Positions 7,203 to 15,260 of a DNA stretch of 43,312 bases are shown here, piece after piece. The first letter of the stretch is position 1; every line of letters begins with the position of its first letter. Under the pieces are notes generated by a model. It saw only the letters and a program-made list of their open reading frames with translations, made no database searches and had not been told where the DNA came from. This stretch comes from an uncultured Collinsella sp. Lineage in GTDB: Bacteria; Actinomycetota; Coriobacteriia; Coriobacteriales; Coriobacteriaceae. The position numbers and the translations under genes were made by a program. Where the stretch lies: positions 1-43,312 of the forward strand of contig UQPP01000017.1 in the NCBI GenBank assembly GCA_900543025.1, given 5' to 3'.

Positions 7203-8201
7203 ATGCAGCGGCAATTAACCTTCGGGGGGTGGGTATCTCCTAGGAATACCCGCCCCCGAGGCCAAGGAGCCATCGAGTACGTTCTGGTCATCGCGATTAT
7301 CGTCCTGGTTGTGATGATAGCCGGCCCTTGGGTCTCGTCGGCAATCAGGAACCAGTTCAACACGGTGGCGGGAGTATTGGTAAACGGGACAGCAGGTGGG
7401 ACTTGGGAACCGAGCGGTTCCGGCAGCGGTAACGGCGCGGGTTCCGCGACCGTCCAGGCGGCGCTCGCCAAGGACGCGAAGGACACGCGAAGGACTGGAC
7501 CCTCGGTGAGCAGAAGGCAGTTGCCGAGGACATCGCCGCCAAGGGCGAGGCGTCGCCCGCCTACGCCAAGGCGAAGGCCGCGATGGATGCCGGCACCGAG
7601 TTCTCGATGAAGCTCACCGATGGCAAGACGCTGACTTACCGCATTATCGGCATCAATCATGATGACCCTGCAGGCGGATCCGGCAAGGCGGGCCTCACGT
7701 TCCTCACCACCACGACGGGCATTTGGTCCCCCATGAACGCGATTGACACCAACGCCGGCGGTTGGGAGAAGTCTGAACTCCGTCAGAAAATGAACTCCGG
7801 CAAGATCTGGAATCTGATGCCCTCCGATTTCCAGTCCAAGGTGAAGGCCGTCAAAAAGCTATCGAACAATGTCGGGGGCGGTGATGAGAACAAGAACGCC
7901 GCCGTGACGGCTACCTCGGACAAGCTGTTCCTGCTCAGCTACTCTGAGATCGCCCCCCACCTCCTATTGGGTATCCTATCCCTGGACTTCCTCCGAGGGC
8001 ACCCAGTACGAGGCCTTCAAAGGCAAGGTGACGGAGAACTATAATCCCAACTCTGCCATTGCCATTGGCAGCGGTTGGTGGGAGCGTTCGGTGTTTCCGA
8101 ACGCCTCGAAGGGCTTCCTCCATGTCGACAGCAGCGGCAATCCGTCGGACAGCAACTCCGCGCCGGGCTGGTTTTGCGTCTCCCCCGCCTGGTGCTTCTA
8201 G
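7203..8201 (+). pseudogene. Flp-pilin-like surface protein with DUF6273-like domain, two frameshifts
   Basis: The start MQRQLTFGGWVSP has AAGGGAG upstream. GQGAIEYVLVIAIIVLVVMI is the prepilin motif and helix, followed by a Gly/Ser linker. At 7474-7495 an 11-bp unit is tandemly duplicated and shifts the frame. The reading resumes as TLGEQKAVAEDIAAKGEASP, TYRIIGINHDDPAGGSG and GGWEKSELRQKMNSGKIW, a DUF6273-like domain. A second shift is one extra C in the C6 run near 7953. Past it the protein reads YWVSYPWTSSEGTQYEAFKG and ends CVSPAWCF at 8201. Corrected length is about 328 residues. It is close to copy 3 and may be a silent donor copy. Confidence 0.7.
7474..7495 (+). repeat. 11-bp tandem duplication that breaks the frame
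   Basis: ACGCGAAGGAC occurs twice in direct succession. The paralogue at 8983 has the single-copy layout, so removing one unit restores the reading frame. Confidence 0.85.
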
Positions 8202-8394
8202 CTTGTCTAGCGCAAAGCCCGCGTTACCCCGCGCGTGCTTTCTTTTGGCGACCGAACGAACGGCTTCAGGTTCATGGCACGGGTAGTCGGATTGAAGAGA
8301 AATGGGGTCATACAGCGGCTCTCAGAGCGCCTGCCGCACTCCCCCGCCATTACCTCTGCTGCGTCCTCGTATAGAGTCCATCCTGCTTGGTGTT
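8184..8394 (+). repeat. 3' flank repeat, copy A
   Basis: About 211 bp running from the CCCGCCTGGTGCTTCTAG gene end through the terminator to CCATCCTGCTTGG. It is clearly related to 9962-10174, with an almost unchanged block around GGGGTCATACAGCGGCTCTC. The right end reads RVHPAWCF in one frame, echoing the CVSPAWCF protein end, as if a second 3' gene end had decayed there. Confidence 0.7.
8214..8245 (+). terminator. Rho-independent terminator (copy 2)
   Basis: AAAGCCCGCG pairs imperfectly with CGCGCGTGCTTT, followed by CTTTT. It lies 12 bases after the stop at 8201. Confidence 0.5.
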
Positions 8395-8463
8395 TCGAGT
8401 TCGGGGCGTATACGGTGGGTGGATAATGGATTCACTTCGATGACGGCGTTTACGGGAGCGACC

Positions 8464-8691
8464 ATGGCGATGCGCGAGATCGCGGTCAAGTTCGATGAGG
8501 GCGAAATGGCCTTGATTCAGGGCCATGCGGACGCCACGGGCATGACCTTTTCCGAGTTCGTGAGAAGGGCCGCGTTCGAGAAGGCTGAGGACATGGCGGA
8601 CATCGAGGCCTACAACGAGGCTTTGGACGGGGACGGCGGCACTCGCTACCCGATGGAAGAGGTCGTGCGCATGGCGGTGGAGGCTGAGTGA
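8464..8691 (+). CDS. Ribbon-helix-helix antitoxin-like protein (DUF6290/RelB-like)
   Basis: The 75-residue product starts MAMREIAVKFDEGEMALI with GGGAG 5 bases upstream. The N-terminal beta strand (REIAVKF) and two helices containing GMTFSEFVRRAAFEKAED match the ribbon-helix-helix antitoxins of the RelB/DUF6290 kind. These bind operator DNA and a RelE-type toxin. The acidic C-terminus would be the toxin-binding part. No toxin gene follows: a terminator comes 46 bases later. It is therefore an orphan antitoxin, or a repressor acting elsewhere, possibly on the neighbouring surface genes (speculative). Confidence 0.7.
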   Translation: MAMREIAVKFDEGEMALIQGHADATGMTFSEFVRRAAFEKAEDMADIEAYNEALDGDGGTRYPMEEVVRMAVEAE

Positions 8692-8736
8692 TTGTCCACA
8701 CGCGTTGTCTGTCTCGGCTCTAAAGGCTTCTCTTGG

Positions 8737-8771
8737 GCGGGGTTCGGCTTATAGCCGGGTCCCGCTTTTTT
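8737..8771 (+). terminator. Rho-independent terminator
   Basis: GCGGG pairs with CCCGC, with an inner CGGCT/AGCCG stem, followed by six T. It closes the antitoxin-like gene. Confidence 0.75.
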
Positions 8772-8892
8772 GCGGCTTTCAGTTGTCTTTCTGAAGGTAT
8801 GAAATGGCTGCCTCGATATGAATACGGTCGGCATTCGAAGCGGACGTTATAGCCGCGCTAATAGCGCATGACTTTCTCCCCTGCCGTCATCG

Positions 8893-8907
8893 TTGCCGCA
8901 GCGGCAA
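8893..8907. promoter_or_regulatory. Upstream inverted repeat, surface gene copy 3
   Basis: TTGCCGC-A-GCGGCAA, a perfect 7+7 repeat, ends 75 bases before the ATG at 8983. TTGCAA and TACGCT with a 16-base gap follow and may form the promoter. Confidence 0.5.
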
Positions 8908-8982
8908 GACCGTTGCAAATACTTGGAATAGCCCTACGCTCGGCTCGTATTGCAAACCCCGAGTGAAGGGAGCCGTATATGC

Positions 8983-10047
8983 ATGCAGCGGCAATTAACC
9001 TTCGGGGGGGAGGTCGCTCCTGAAACGACCCGCTTCCGAGGGCAATCAATTATCGAGTACGTCCTGATCATTGCCGTCATCGGCCTGGTGATCGTGTTCG
9101 CGGGACCCGGCGTGGCTGGAGCCATCCGCAACCAGTTCAACCTGGTCGGCAACACGGTCAACAATGGTACAACGGGCGGCACCGAGGGAGGCGTGTCCGG
9201 TGGCGGCTCCACAGGAGTCGATTCCGCGACCGTCCAGGCGGCTATCGCCAAGGACGCCAAGGGATGGACTCTCGAGGAGCAGAAGGCCGTGGCCGAGGAC
9301 ATCGCCGCGAAAGGCGAGGCCTCGCCGGCATATTCCAAGGCCAAGGCCGCCATGGATGCGGGGACGACCTGGTCGGTCAAGCTGACGAACGGCGAAACCA
9401 TGACCTACCGTATCATCGGCATCAACCACGACGATTTGGCCGATGGTTCCGGCAAGGCGGGCCTGACGTTCCTCACCACCTCGACAGAGCTTTCGTCCAG
9501 CATGAACGCCGGTCACACCAATGTAGGCGGATGGGAGAAGTCCGAACTCCGCCAGAAGATGAATTTCGGCGAGATCTGGAGCCTCATGCCGTCCGATTTC
9601 CAGACCAAGGTGAAATCGGTCAGGAAGCTCACGAACAACGTCGACGGCGAGCGGGCGAACAAGGATGCCGCCGTGACGGCTACCACCGACAAGCTGTTCC
9701 TGCTCAGCTACTCCGAGATCGTCGAGACCCCATATAGCGGTTGGTCTGAATACTCTTGGATTGGCAAGGAAGGTGTCCAGTACGAGGCATTCAAGGGCAA
9801 AGTGACGGAGAACTATTTATTCATACAACTCCACCATTGCCATTGGCCGCCTTTGGTGGGAACGTTCGATGCTTCCGGACAACTCTGCGTACTTCCTCTT
9901 AGTCGATTCTCGCGGCTTTCCGTCCTCCGGCGATGGTGCCGCGTACTCGGAATGCGTCTGTCCCGCCTGGTGCTTCTAGCCCGTCTAGTGCAAAGCCCGT
10001 GCGACCCTGCGCGGGCTTTTCTTTTGGCGATTACTCGAACAATTTGA
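8983..10047 (+). CDS. Flp-pilin-like surface protein with DUF6273-like domain, 3' frameshift
   Basis: MQRQLTFGGEVAPETTR leads to GQSIIEYVLIIAVIGLVIVF, a prepilin cleavage motif and membrane helix at about residues 21-40. A Gly/Thr linker follows, then a DUF6273-like domain (TYRIIGINHDDLADGSG, GGWEKSELRQKMNFGEIW, LFLLSYSEIVETPYSGWSEY). AAGGGAG lies 10 bases before the ATG. Frame and G7 tract agree here, so the pilin part is translatable. At 9816-9818 one extra T shifts the end. The expected frame reads IAIGRLWWERSMLPDN and stops after VCPAWCF at 9979, whereas the actual frame runs on to 10047 with an unrelated tail. It may therefore be expressed with an altered C-terminus, or be a decayed or donor copy. 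Confidence 0.65.
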   Translation: MQRQLTFGGEVAPETTRFRGQSIIEYVLIIAVIGLVIVFAGPGVAGAIRNQFNLVGNTVNNGTTGGTEGGVSGGGSTGVDSATVQAAIAKDAKGWTLEEQKAVAEDIAAKGEASPAYSKAKAAMDAGTTWSVKLTNGETMTYRIIGINHDDLADGSGKAGLTFLTTSTELSSSMNAGHTNVGGWEKSELRQKMNFGEIWSLMPSDFQTKVKSVRKLTNNVDGERANKDAAVTATTDKLFLLSYSEIVETPYSGWSEYSWIGKEGVQYEAFKGKVTENYLFIQLHHCHWPPLVGTFDASGQLCVLPLSRFSRLSVLRRWCRVLGMRLSRLVLLARLVQSPCDPARAFLLAITRTI

Positions 10048-10174
10048 GGTTCATTGTACAGGTAATCGGGTTGAGGAGAAATGGGGTCATACAGCGGCTC
10101 TCAGAGCGCCTGCCGCACTTCCCCGCCATTACCTTTGCGGCATCCTCGTATGGAGTCCATCCTGGTTGGCGTTT
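9962..10174 (+). repeat. 3' flank repeat, copy B
   Basis: This is the counterpart of 8184-8394. It contains the intended stop, the terminator and the GGGGTCATACAGCGGCTCTC block, ending CCATCCTGGTTGG. Flanking repeats of this length could support recombination between the two cassettes. Confidence 0.7.
9992..10025 (+). terminator. Rho-independent terminator (copy 3)
   Basis: AAAGCCCG / CGGGCTTT stem followed by TCTTTT, 12 bases past the intended stop at 9979. Confidence 0.7.
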
Positions 10175-10447
10175 TGTTGTAACCGCTCACTTGTCCACAG
10201 ATCAAGTGAACTGCTGGAATAAATACAGCGACACACTAGTTCGTTACAGTCGCCATATCTGCGTAAATCGCCGCGATAAATACAGCCTGTACTCGTCTGT
10301 ATACCAGCAACGCGTATGTAGATTCATATCGCGTTATTAAATCGGCTCAAGCGTGTGCAAAACGCGAAAGTAGCCGCAAAAGGTGATTATCGCACAGGTA
10401 GATTTTTGGCATCTTGTTGATTAATCAAAATTAAGCAATTGCTTAAA

Positions 10448-10478
10448 ACAAAAAAGGTCAGGCACTAGGTGCCTGACC
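10448..10478 (-). terminator. Rho-independent terminator of tRNA-Pro
   Basis: A perfect 10-bp stem (GGTCAGGCAC / GTGCCTGACC) with a 3-nt loop and a run of T on the minus strand, 10 bases past the tRNA 3' end. The 270 bp to its left, back to the surface locus, hold no gene that I can see. Confidence 0.85.
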
Positions 10479-10488
10479 TGCAAACTTC

Positions 10489-10565
<77 letters not shown>

Positions 10566-10607
10566 AAGCTTTTGTTTGTTGCTCTGCTCTCGCTCGCAAC
10601 AGGGAAT

Positions 10608-10637
10608 ATATTAACCCGAAACTTTGGACTTGTGCAA
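10608..10637 (-). promoter_or_regulatory. Promoter of tRNA-Pro
   Basis: On the minus strand TTGCAC (10637-10632), 18 bases and TAATAT (10613-10608) lie about 40 bases before the tRNA 5' end. This is a sigma-70-type layout. Confidence 0.65.
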
Positions 10638-10645
10638 GAACTTTT

Positions 10646-11860
10646 TTAATTATTTTTGAGCAAGTCTAAAATTGTATCTGCGAGCTGGGGTTTTGTTAGC
10701 ACGGGAAGTTCCTGTGTACCCGCTGTGCTCACGATCCAAGCCTTGTTGGTATCGGTTCCAAAGCCCGAATCGGCGCGCGAGACATCGTTGGCGATAATGG
10801 CATCACAACCCTTGCGGACAAGTTTGCGCTCAGCGTACTCCACGACGTTATCGGTCTCGGCTGCAAATCCGATCACACGGCGCTCGCCCTTCTGGCGCGA
10901 GAGCTCAGCCAAAATATCAACGGTCTCGACGAGCTCGATGCGATCGAGGCGTTCATTGGCCTTTTTGAGCTTATGGTCGGCAGGGGCCGCGGGTGTGTAG
11001 TCGGCGACAGCCGCCGCGCAAATGGCCGCATCGGCCGTCTGGAAGGCGCTCAGCGCCGCCTGTAGCATCTCTGCGGCGGTCTGCACGCGCACGCACTCCA
11101 TGCCGCGACCCACGTCGAGTGACGTCGGCCCCAACACGAGCGTGACCGCAGCACCGCGGCGAGCGGCCTCCCCCGCCAGGGCGATGCCCATCTTGCCCGA
11201 TGACCGGTTGCCGATAAAGCGTACGGGGTCGATCGGCTCGTGCGTGGGGCCGGCGGTAATCACGATGCGCTTACCTGCCAGGTCCTGAGGCGCGGGGTCG
11301 AGTACCTCGCAGACGGTCTCGACGATGTCCTCGGGCTCGCTCATGCGTCCCGTGTCCACGTCGCCGCAGGCAAGGTAGCCGCTGCCGGGTCCCACCACAT
11401 GGACACCACGTTCGCGCAGCGCGGCCATATTGGCCTGCGTCGCCGGCGCCTTCCACATGCCGTTGTTCATGGCAGGGGCGATCACGATGGGTCGCGGCGT
11501 GGCAAGCAGCGTGGTGGAGATGAGGTCATCGGCGATGCCGTTTGCCATCTTGGCGATGATATTGGCCGTCGCGGGCGCCACGACCACCAGATCGGGCTCC
11601 TGTGCCAGCGAAATGTGGTGGATGGGGTCGGAGGGGTCGTCGAAAAGGCCCACCGCGACCGGTTCGTTGGTGAGCGCGCGGAAGGTGAGCGGCCCCACAA
11701 ACTCGGTGGCATGCTCGCTCATAACGACCTTGACGCGCGCGCCGTGCTTTTGCAGCAGGCGCACGATATTGCACGACTTATAGGCGGCGATCCCGCCGGT
11801 AATGCCCAGCAGGATCGTTTTTCCCTCAAGTTGCATTGAATTGTTGGATGCCGCCGTCAT
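10646..11860 (-). CDS. coaBC: Phosphopantothenoylcysteine decarboxylase / phosphopantothenate-cysteine ligase
   Basis: This bifunctional cytosolic enzyme makes 4'-phosphopantetheine for coenzyme A: CoaB joins 4'-phosphopantothenate to cysteine and CoaC decarboxylates the product. The 404 residues are the usual length. The N-terminal flavoprotein domain shows GITGGIAAYKS (about 19-29), the His of PIHHISLA and PAPAMNNGMW-type lid residues (APAMNNGMW). The C-terminal CoaB domain shows ITAGPTHEPIDPVRFIGNRS and the KLKK substrate motif. AAGGAAG precedes the ATG, which lies 3 bases after the stop of the zinc-ribbon gene. It is the last gene of the long minus-strand operon. Confidence 0.95.
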   Translation of the reverse strand: MTAASNNSMQLEGKTILLGITGGIAAYKSCNIVRLLQKHGARVKVVMSEHATEFVGPLTFRALTNEPVAVGLFDDPSDPIHHISLAQEPDLVVVAPATANIIAKMANGIADDLISTTLLATPRPIVIAPAMNNGMWKAPATQANMAALRERGVHVVGPGSGYLACGDVDTGRMSEPEDIVETVCEVLDPAPQDLAGKRIVITAGPTHEPIDPVRFIGNRSSGKMGIALAGEAARRGAAVTLVLGPTSLDVGRGMECVRVQTAAEMLQAALSAFQTADAAICAAAVADYTPAAPADHKLKKANERLDRIELVETVDILAELSRQKGERRVIGFAAETDNVVEYAERKLVRKGCDAIIANDVSRADSGFGTDTNKAWIVSTAGTQELPVLTKPQLADTILDLLKNN

Positions 11861-11863
11861 AAT

Positions 11864-12583
11864 TTAAGCTTCCTTGCTGGGAAGCACCAGCAGACGGTGG
11901 CAATACGGGCAGTGCGCGATCTCGCTACCGTCGTGGTTGAGGTCGCTCATGGACGATGCCTGGAGCGCGGTGTGGCAGATGGTGGGAATGTTGCCCTTGA
12001 TGGTCTCGACAGCCAGGCCGCGGAACTGCTTGAGCAGGCGCTCGTAGTCGGTGAGCACGTCGGTCGGCAGCGTGGCGGCAAGCGCGGTGCGCTCCTTAGT
12101 GGCGGCGTCAATCTGTGCCTGGAGGTCGGCGGCCTTGGCGCGGGCGGCCTTGGTGTCGGCCTTCACACCCTCCTCGAACTTGGCGATGATTGCCTGCGCG
12201 CGGGCCTCGCGGTCGAGCGCCTCCTTATGGGCGACAAGAACATCCTTGCGGGTGTGCTCGATCTTGTCCAGACGCTTTGCCAGGGTGGCAAGCTCATTCT
12301 CCAGGTCCTGCACCTCGCGGTAATCAGAACCATCGACGTGACGCTTTTTGGCAGCCTCGATAGCGTTGTTGGTCTGGATCTCGGTGGTGTTGAGGTCGTC
12401 GAGCTCAATATCCAGGTCTTTGCGCTGGGCGTAGAGCTTGGTCATCTCGGCCTTGAGCTTAACGTAGGTCTTACGCTTGGAAGCGAGCTCCTTGAGCTCC
12501 GGCATATTGGCAAGTTCGCTCTTGTTGCGGGCGAGCTCCAAATCGATCTGTTGCAGCTTGAGTAGCGTAGCGCCGGCGCTCAT
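11864..12583 (-). CDS. Coiled-coil / zinc-ribbon protein (DUF164-like)
   Basis: The product has 239 residues. The start at 12583 is set by AAAGGAGAG, and its ATG overlaps the end of the Nif3 gene by 4 bp. Residues about 10-175 form a long charged helical hairpin (LKLQQIDLELARNKSEL and similar), followed by a C-terminal ribbon. The family is often called CT398/DUF164, is found beside nif3 in many bacteria and has no settled function. The second knuckle is intact (HCPYCHRLL). The first has only one Cys and a His (TICHTALQ), so zinc binding may be weak or altered. Confidence 0.85.
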   Translation of the reverse strand: MSAGATLLKLQQIDLELARNKSELANMPELKELASKRKTYVKLKAEMTKLYAQRKDLDIELDDLNTTEIQTNNAIEAAKKRHVDGSDYREVQDLENELATLAKRLDKIEHTRKDVLVAHKEALDREARAQAIIAKFEEGVKADTKAARAKAADLQAQIDAATKERTALAATLPTDVLTDYERLLKQFRGLAVETIKGNIPTICHTALQASSMSDLNHDGSEIAHCPYCHRLLVLPSKEA

Positions 12584-13389
12584 AAGTTCTCTCCTTTTGT
12601 CACAGTCCACCATTGGCAAGGGTTCAGTATTTTAATCGCATGACGGGGGTCGACCCCGGCATCAACTGCAGAGTTCATCAATATATCAACGAACGGCTCC
12701 TCGGAGCGGTCGTGGCCGAGCAAGATTACCGGTAGCCCGCGCAAGGCCAGGTCCTGCGCCACGTGGTAGCCCGTCTCGCCCGTCACGACAACGTCTGCGC
12801 CCGCGGCGATGGCGAGCTCTCCGAAGTCGCCTAGGGAGCCGCCCAAAATGGCGACGGTCCTGCACGGGCGATTGGCCTCGCCCCACACGCGGGGGTCACT
12901 GCCAAACGCCGTAGCGGCGCGCGCGGCAAGGTCGCGCAGGCTGCAGGGGTCGTTGAACGCCGCAAGGGCGCCCAGGCCGCAAGCCTCGGGGTCGTCCACA
13001 TGCTCCAGCGAGCTCATGGGCTCAGCGCCCAGCAACTTACTTAGGCGAACACGCGCTTCGTGCGAGCGGTCCAGGTTGGTGTGAAGCGAGATGATGCTCA
13101 CGCCGCAACGAGCTGCCTCGTACAGCGCAGCGCTGCACTGGGGTCGCGCGGAATCGGCCGGACAAAAGGCCTCGGGCGCCTTGATATAGATGGGATGATG
13201 CGTCAGCAGCACGTTAGCGCCGGCCTCGAGAGCGCGATGCACGTTGGCCTCGGTCGCGTCGAGTGCGCAGGTAACACCGGTGATCTTGGCAGCAGGGTCT
13301 CCCACAGATAGCCCAACATGATCCCAGCCCTCGGCGTACGCCTTGGGGTAGCGCGCCAGCAGGGCACGTTCAAGCTCGGAGACGATCAT
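12580..13389 (-). CDS. Nif3-like dinuclear metal centre protein
   Basis: The 269-residue product belongs to the YbgI/YqfO/Nif3 family (formerly GTP cyclohydrolase I type 2), hexameric rings with two metals per subunit. The metal ligands are visible: LLTHHPIYIKAP (His-His), SLHTNLD (His and Asp), and GHDRSEEP near the C-terminus (His and Glu). It lacks the inserted PII-like domain of the longer YqfO form. It overlaps the cysteine desulfurase by 4 bp upstream and the zinc-ribbon gene downstream, so the three are probably translated together. The physiological role in the family remains uncertain. Confidence 0.9.
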   Translation of the reverse strand: MIVSELERALLARYPKAYAEGWDHVGLSVGDPAAKITGVTCALDATEANVHRALEAGANVLLTHHPIYIKAPEAFCPADSARPQCSAALYEAARCGVSIISLHTNLDRSHEARVRLSKLLGAEPMSSLEHVDDPEACGLGALAAFNDPCSLRDLAARAATAFGSDPRVWGEANRPCRTVAILGGSLGDFGELAIAAGADVVVTGETGYHVAQDLALRGLPVILLGHDRSEEPFVDILMNSAVDAGVDPRHAIKILNPCQWWTVTKGENL

Positions 13390-14564
13390 GCGGCACCTAC
13401 GATCGAGAGCAGCGTCTGGGCAAATTCGTCCAGATCGGCCGGATTCACGCGGTCATCGAAGGAGATACGCAGTGCGCCCAGAGCCTGCTCGCGACCGATG
13501 CCCATCGCGCTCAAAACGTGGCTGGGGTCCATGCTGCCACTCGAGCATGCCGAGCCTGCCGATACCTCAAAGCCGGCGGCGTCAAGCTTGATGATGAGCT
13601 CCTCGGAGTCCATGCCGTCAATGTAGATCGATACCATGCCGGGCAGACGGTCGGCCTGTGCGTAGTCGCCCATGGTGGCGTGAATGCGCGGATGGGCCGT
13701 AAGCATGGTGTAGAGCTTGTCGGAAAGGGCTTGCAGCTTCTCGCGCTCCTGGGCCACATGGGGCGCGAGCGTGCGAGCGGAAGCGGCAAAGGCCAGCTGT
13801 GTGCGCAGGTCCTGCGTGCCGGCGCGACGTCCGGCTTCCTGTCCGCCGCCAAAGATGCGGGGGCGCAGCGGCGTGCGGGTCTTAACGTAGAGCGCGCCGG
13901 AGGCAACGGGACCGCCAATTTTGTGGGCTGCGACGGACATGGCGTCGACGCCCAGCTGGGTGACATCGAGCGGAATATGCAGATAGCCCTGGATGGCATC
14001 GGTATGGAACAGTGCGTCCACGGTATGCGCGGCGGCGGCAAGCTCGCGGATGGGCTGCACCACGCCGGTCTCGTTGTTGGCGACCATGATGCTCACGAGC
14101 GCCACGTCGTCGCCGAGCAAGTCACTCAGTGCGTCAGGCTCGATGTAGCCCGCGCGGCAGGGCTGCACCAGGTCGACGGTAAAGCCGGCGGCACGCAGCA
14201 GCGGCAGGTTGTCCAGGATCGAATCGTGCTCGATGGCAGATACGATAACGCGGTTACGCTTGCGGTCGCGCTGACGAGCGCCCTCGGCAAGACCGAGGAG
14301 CGCCAGCTGGTTGGCCTCGGTGCCGCCGTTGGTCAGGACGATCTCGGACGGGCGAACGCGTGCGCCAAAGCTGCGGGCGATCTCGCGACGTGCGGCCTCC
14401 AGGCGCGCGGCGGCCTTGCGACCGAGCGAGTGCAGCGAGTTGGGGTTGACGCCCGCAAGCTCACTATCGTCGTATTCGCGCTGCGCAAGGAGCGCCTCGG
14501 CGCGCATGGGCGTCGAGGCGGCATAGTCAAGATTCACGGGTATGCGGTTTTGACCTGCGGTCAT
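13386..14564 (-). CDS. Cysteine desulfurase (NifS/IscS type)
   Basis: This PLP enzyme takes sulfur from cysteine for Fe-S clusters and thio-modified tRNA. The 392-residue protein has the PLP lysine in SVAAHKIGGPVASGALYVK, TNGGTEANQLALLG for cofactor binding, and the catalytic loop Cys in SAGSACSSGSMDPSHVL, which marks it as a class I desulfurase. No scaffold gene (iscU/sufU) is adjacent, so a general or tRNA-thiolation role (as for IscS partnering MnmA) is possible. The start lies 6 bases past the stop of rpe; the end overlaps the Nif3 gene. Confidence 0.92.
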   Translation of the reverse strand: MTAGQNRIPVNLDYAASTPMRAEALLAQREYDDSELAGVNPNSLHSLGRKAAARLEAARREIARSFGARVRPSEIVLTNGGTEANQLALLGLAEGARQRDRKRNRVIVSAIEHDSILDNLPLLRAAGFTVDLVQPCRAGYIEPDALSDLLGDDVALVSIMVANNETGVVQPIRELAAAAHTVDALFHTDAIQGYLHIPLDVTQLGVDAMSVAAHKIGGPVASGALYVKTRTPLRPRIFGGGQEAGRRAGTQDLRTQLAFAASARTLAPHVAQEREKLQALSDKLYTMLTAHPRIHATMGDYAQADRLPGMVSIYIDGMDSEELIIKLDAAGFEVSAGSACSSGSMDPSHVLSAMGIGREQALGALRISFDDRVNPADLDEFAQTLLSIVGAA

Positions 14565-14570
14565 AAGGAT

Positions 14571-15242
14571 TTATGCCTCCTGTGCAGCCTCATTGCCCAG
14601 CTTCTGCAGCAGCGCAACTTCGGCGGCGGGATCTTCGGACTTAAATACAGCGGAGCCGGCCACGAGGACGTTGGCGCCGGCCTTGACGACCTCGGCAATG
14701 TTCTTGGAAGAAATGCCGCCGTCGACCTCGATGAGGGGCGAAACGCCGTGACGCTCGCACATGGCCTTGAGCTCGTGCAGTTTGGCGATGGTACCGGGGA
14801 TAAAGCTCTGGCCGCCAAAGCCGGGGTTCACGCTCATGAGCAGTACCATGTCGACAACGTCGATGATGCTCTCGAGCACGCAGACGGGCGTGGCGGGGTT
14901 GAGCACCACACCGGCCTTGACGCCGCGCTGCTGCAGATGGGTGAGCGTGCGGTGCAGGTGCGTGGAGGCCTCGTAGTGAACGGTGATCATATCGGCACCG
15001 GCGTCGGCATACCAATCGACGGTCTCGTCGGGGTTCGACACCATGAGGTGCGCGTCGACCGGCACGTCGGTGGAGCGCTTGACGGCCTTGAGGATATCGA
15101 CGCCAAAGGTGAGGTTGCCGGTAAAGTGACCGTCCATGACATCGAAGTGCACAAAGTCGGCACCGGCGATCTTGTCGAGGTCGCCCTTAAGGTTGGCCAT
15201 ATCGGCCGAAAGGATGGACGGAGCGATTTTAATGGAACCCAT
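14571..15242 (-). CDS. rpe: Ribulose-phosphate 3-epimerase
   Basis: This enzyme interconverts ribulose 5-phosphate and xylulose 5-phosphate in the pentose phosphate pathway. The 223-residue TIM barrel is of usual length. Hallmarks: APSILSADMANL at the N-terminus, HFDVMDGHF (metal and catalytic Asp), DAHLMVSNP, MSVNPGFGGQSFIP and IEVDGGIS (catalytic Asp plus phosphate loop). It is 6 bases from the desulfurase start and 18 bases after gpsA, within the core operon. Confidence 0.95.
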   Translation of the reverse strand: MGSIKIAPSILSADMANLKGDLDKIAGADFVHFDVMDGHFTGNLTFGVDILKAVKRSTDVPVDAHLMVSNPDETVDWYADAGADMITVHYEASTHLHRTLTHLQQRGVKAGVVLNPATPVCVLESIIDVVDMVLLMSVNPGFGGQSFIPGTIAKLHELKAMCERHGVSPLIEVDGGISSKNIAEVVKAGANVLVAGSAVFKSEDPAAEVALLQKLGNEAAQEA

Positions 15243-15260
15243 GGTAGTAGCCTTTCTGCA

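Noticed and set aside
7900..10180. Diversity-generating retroelement (variable region plus template repeat)
   Set aside because: The 3' repeats differ mainly by C/T and G/A changes on both strands and not by adenine-specific changes, and no reverse transcriptase is in the window.
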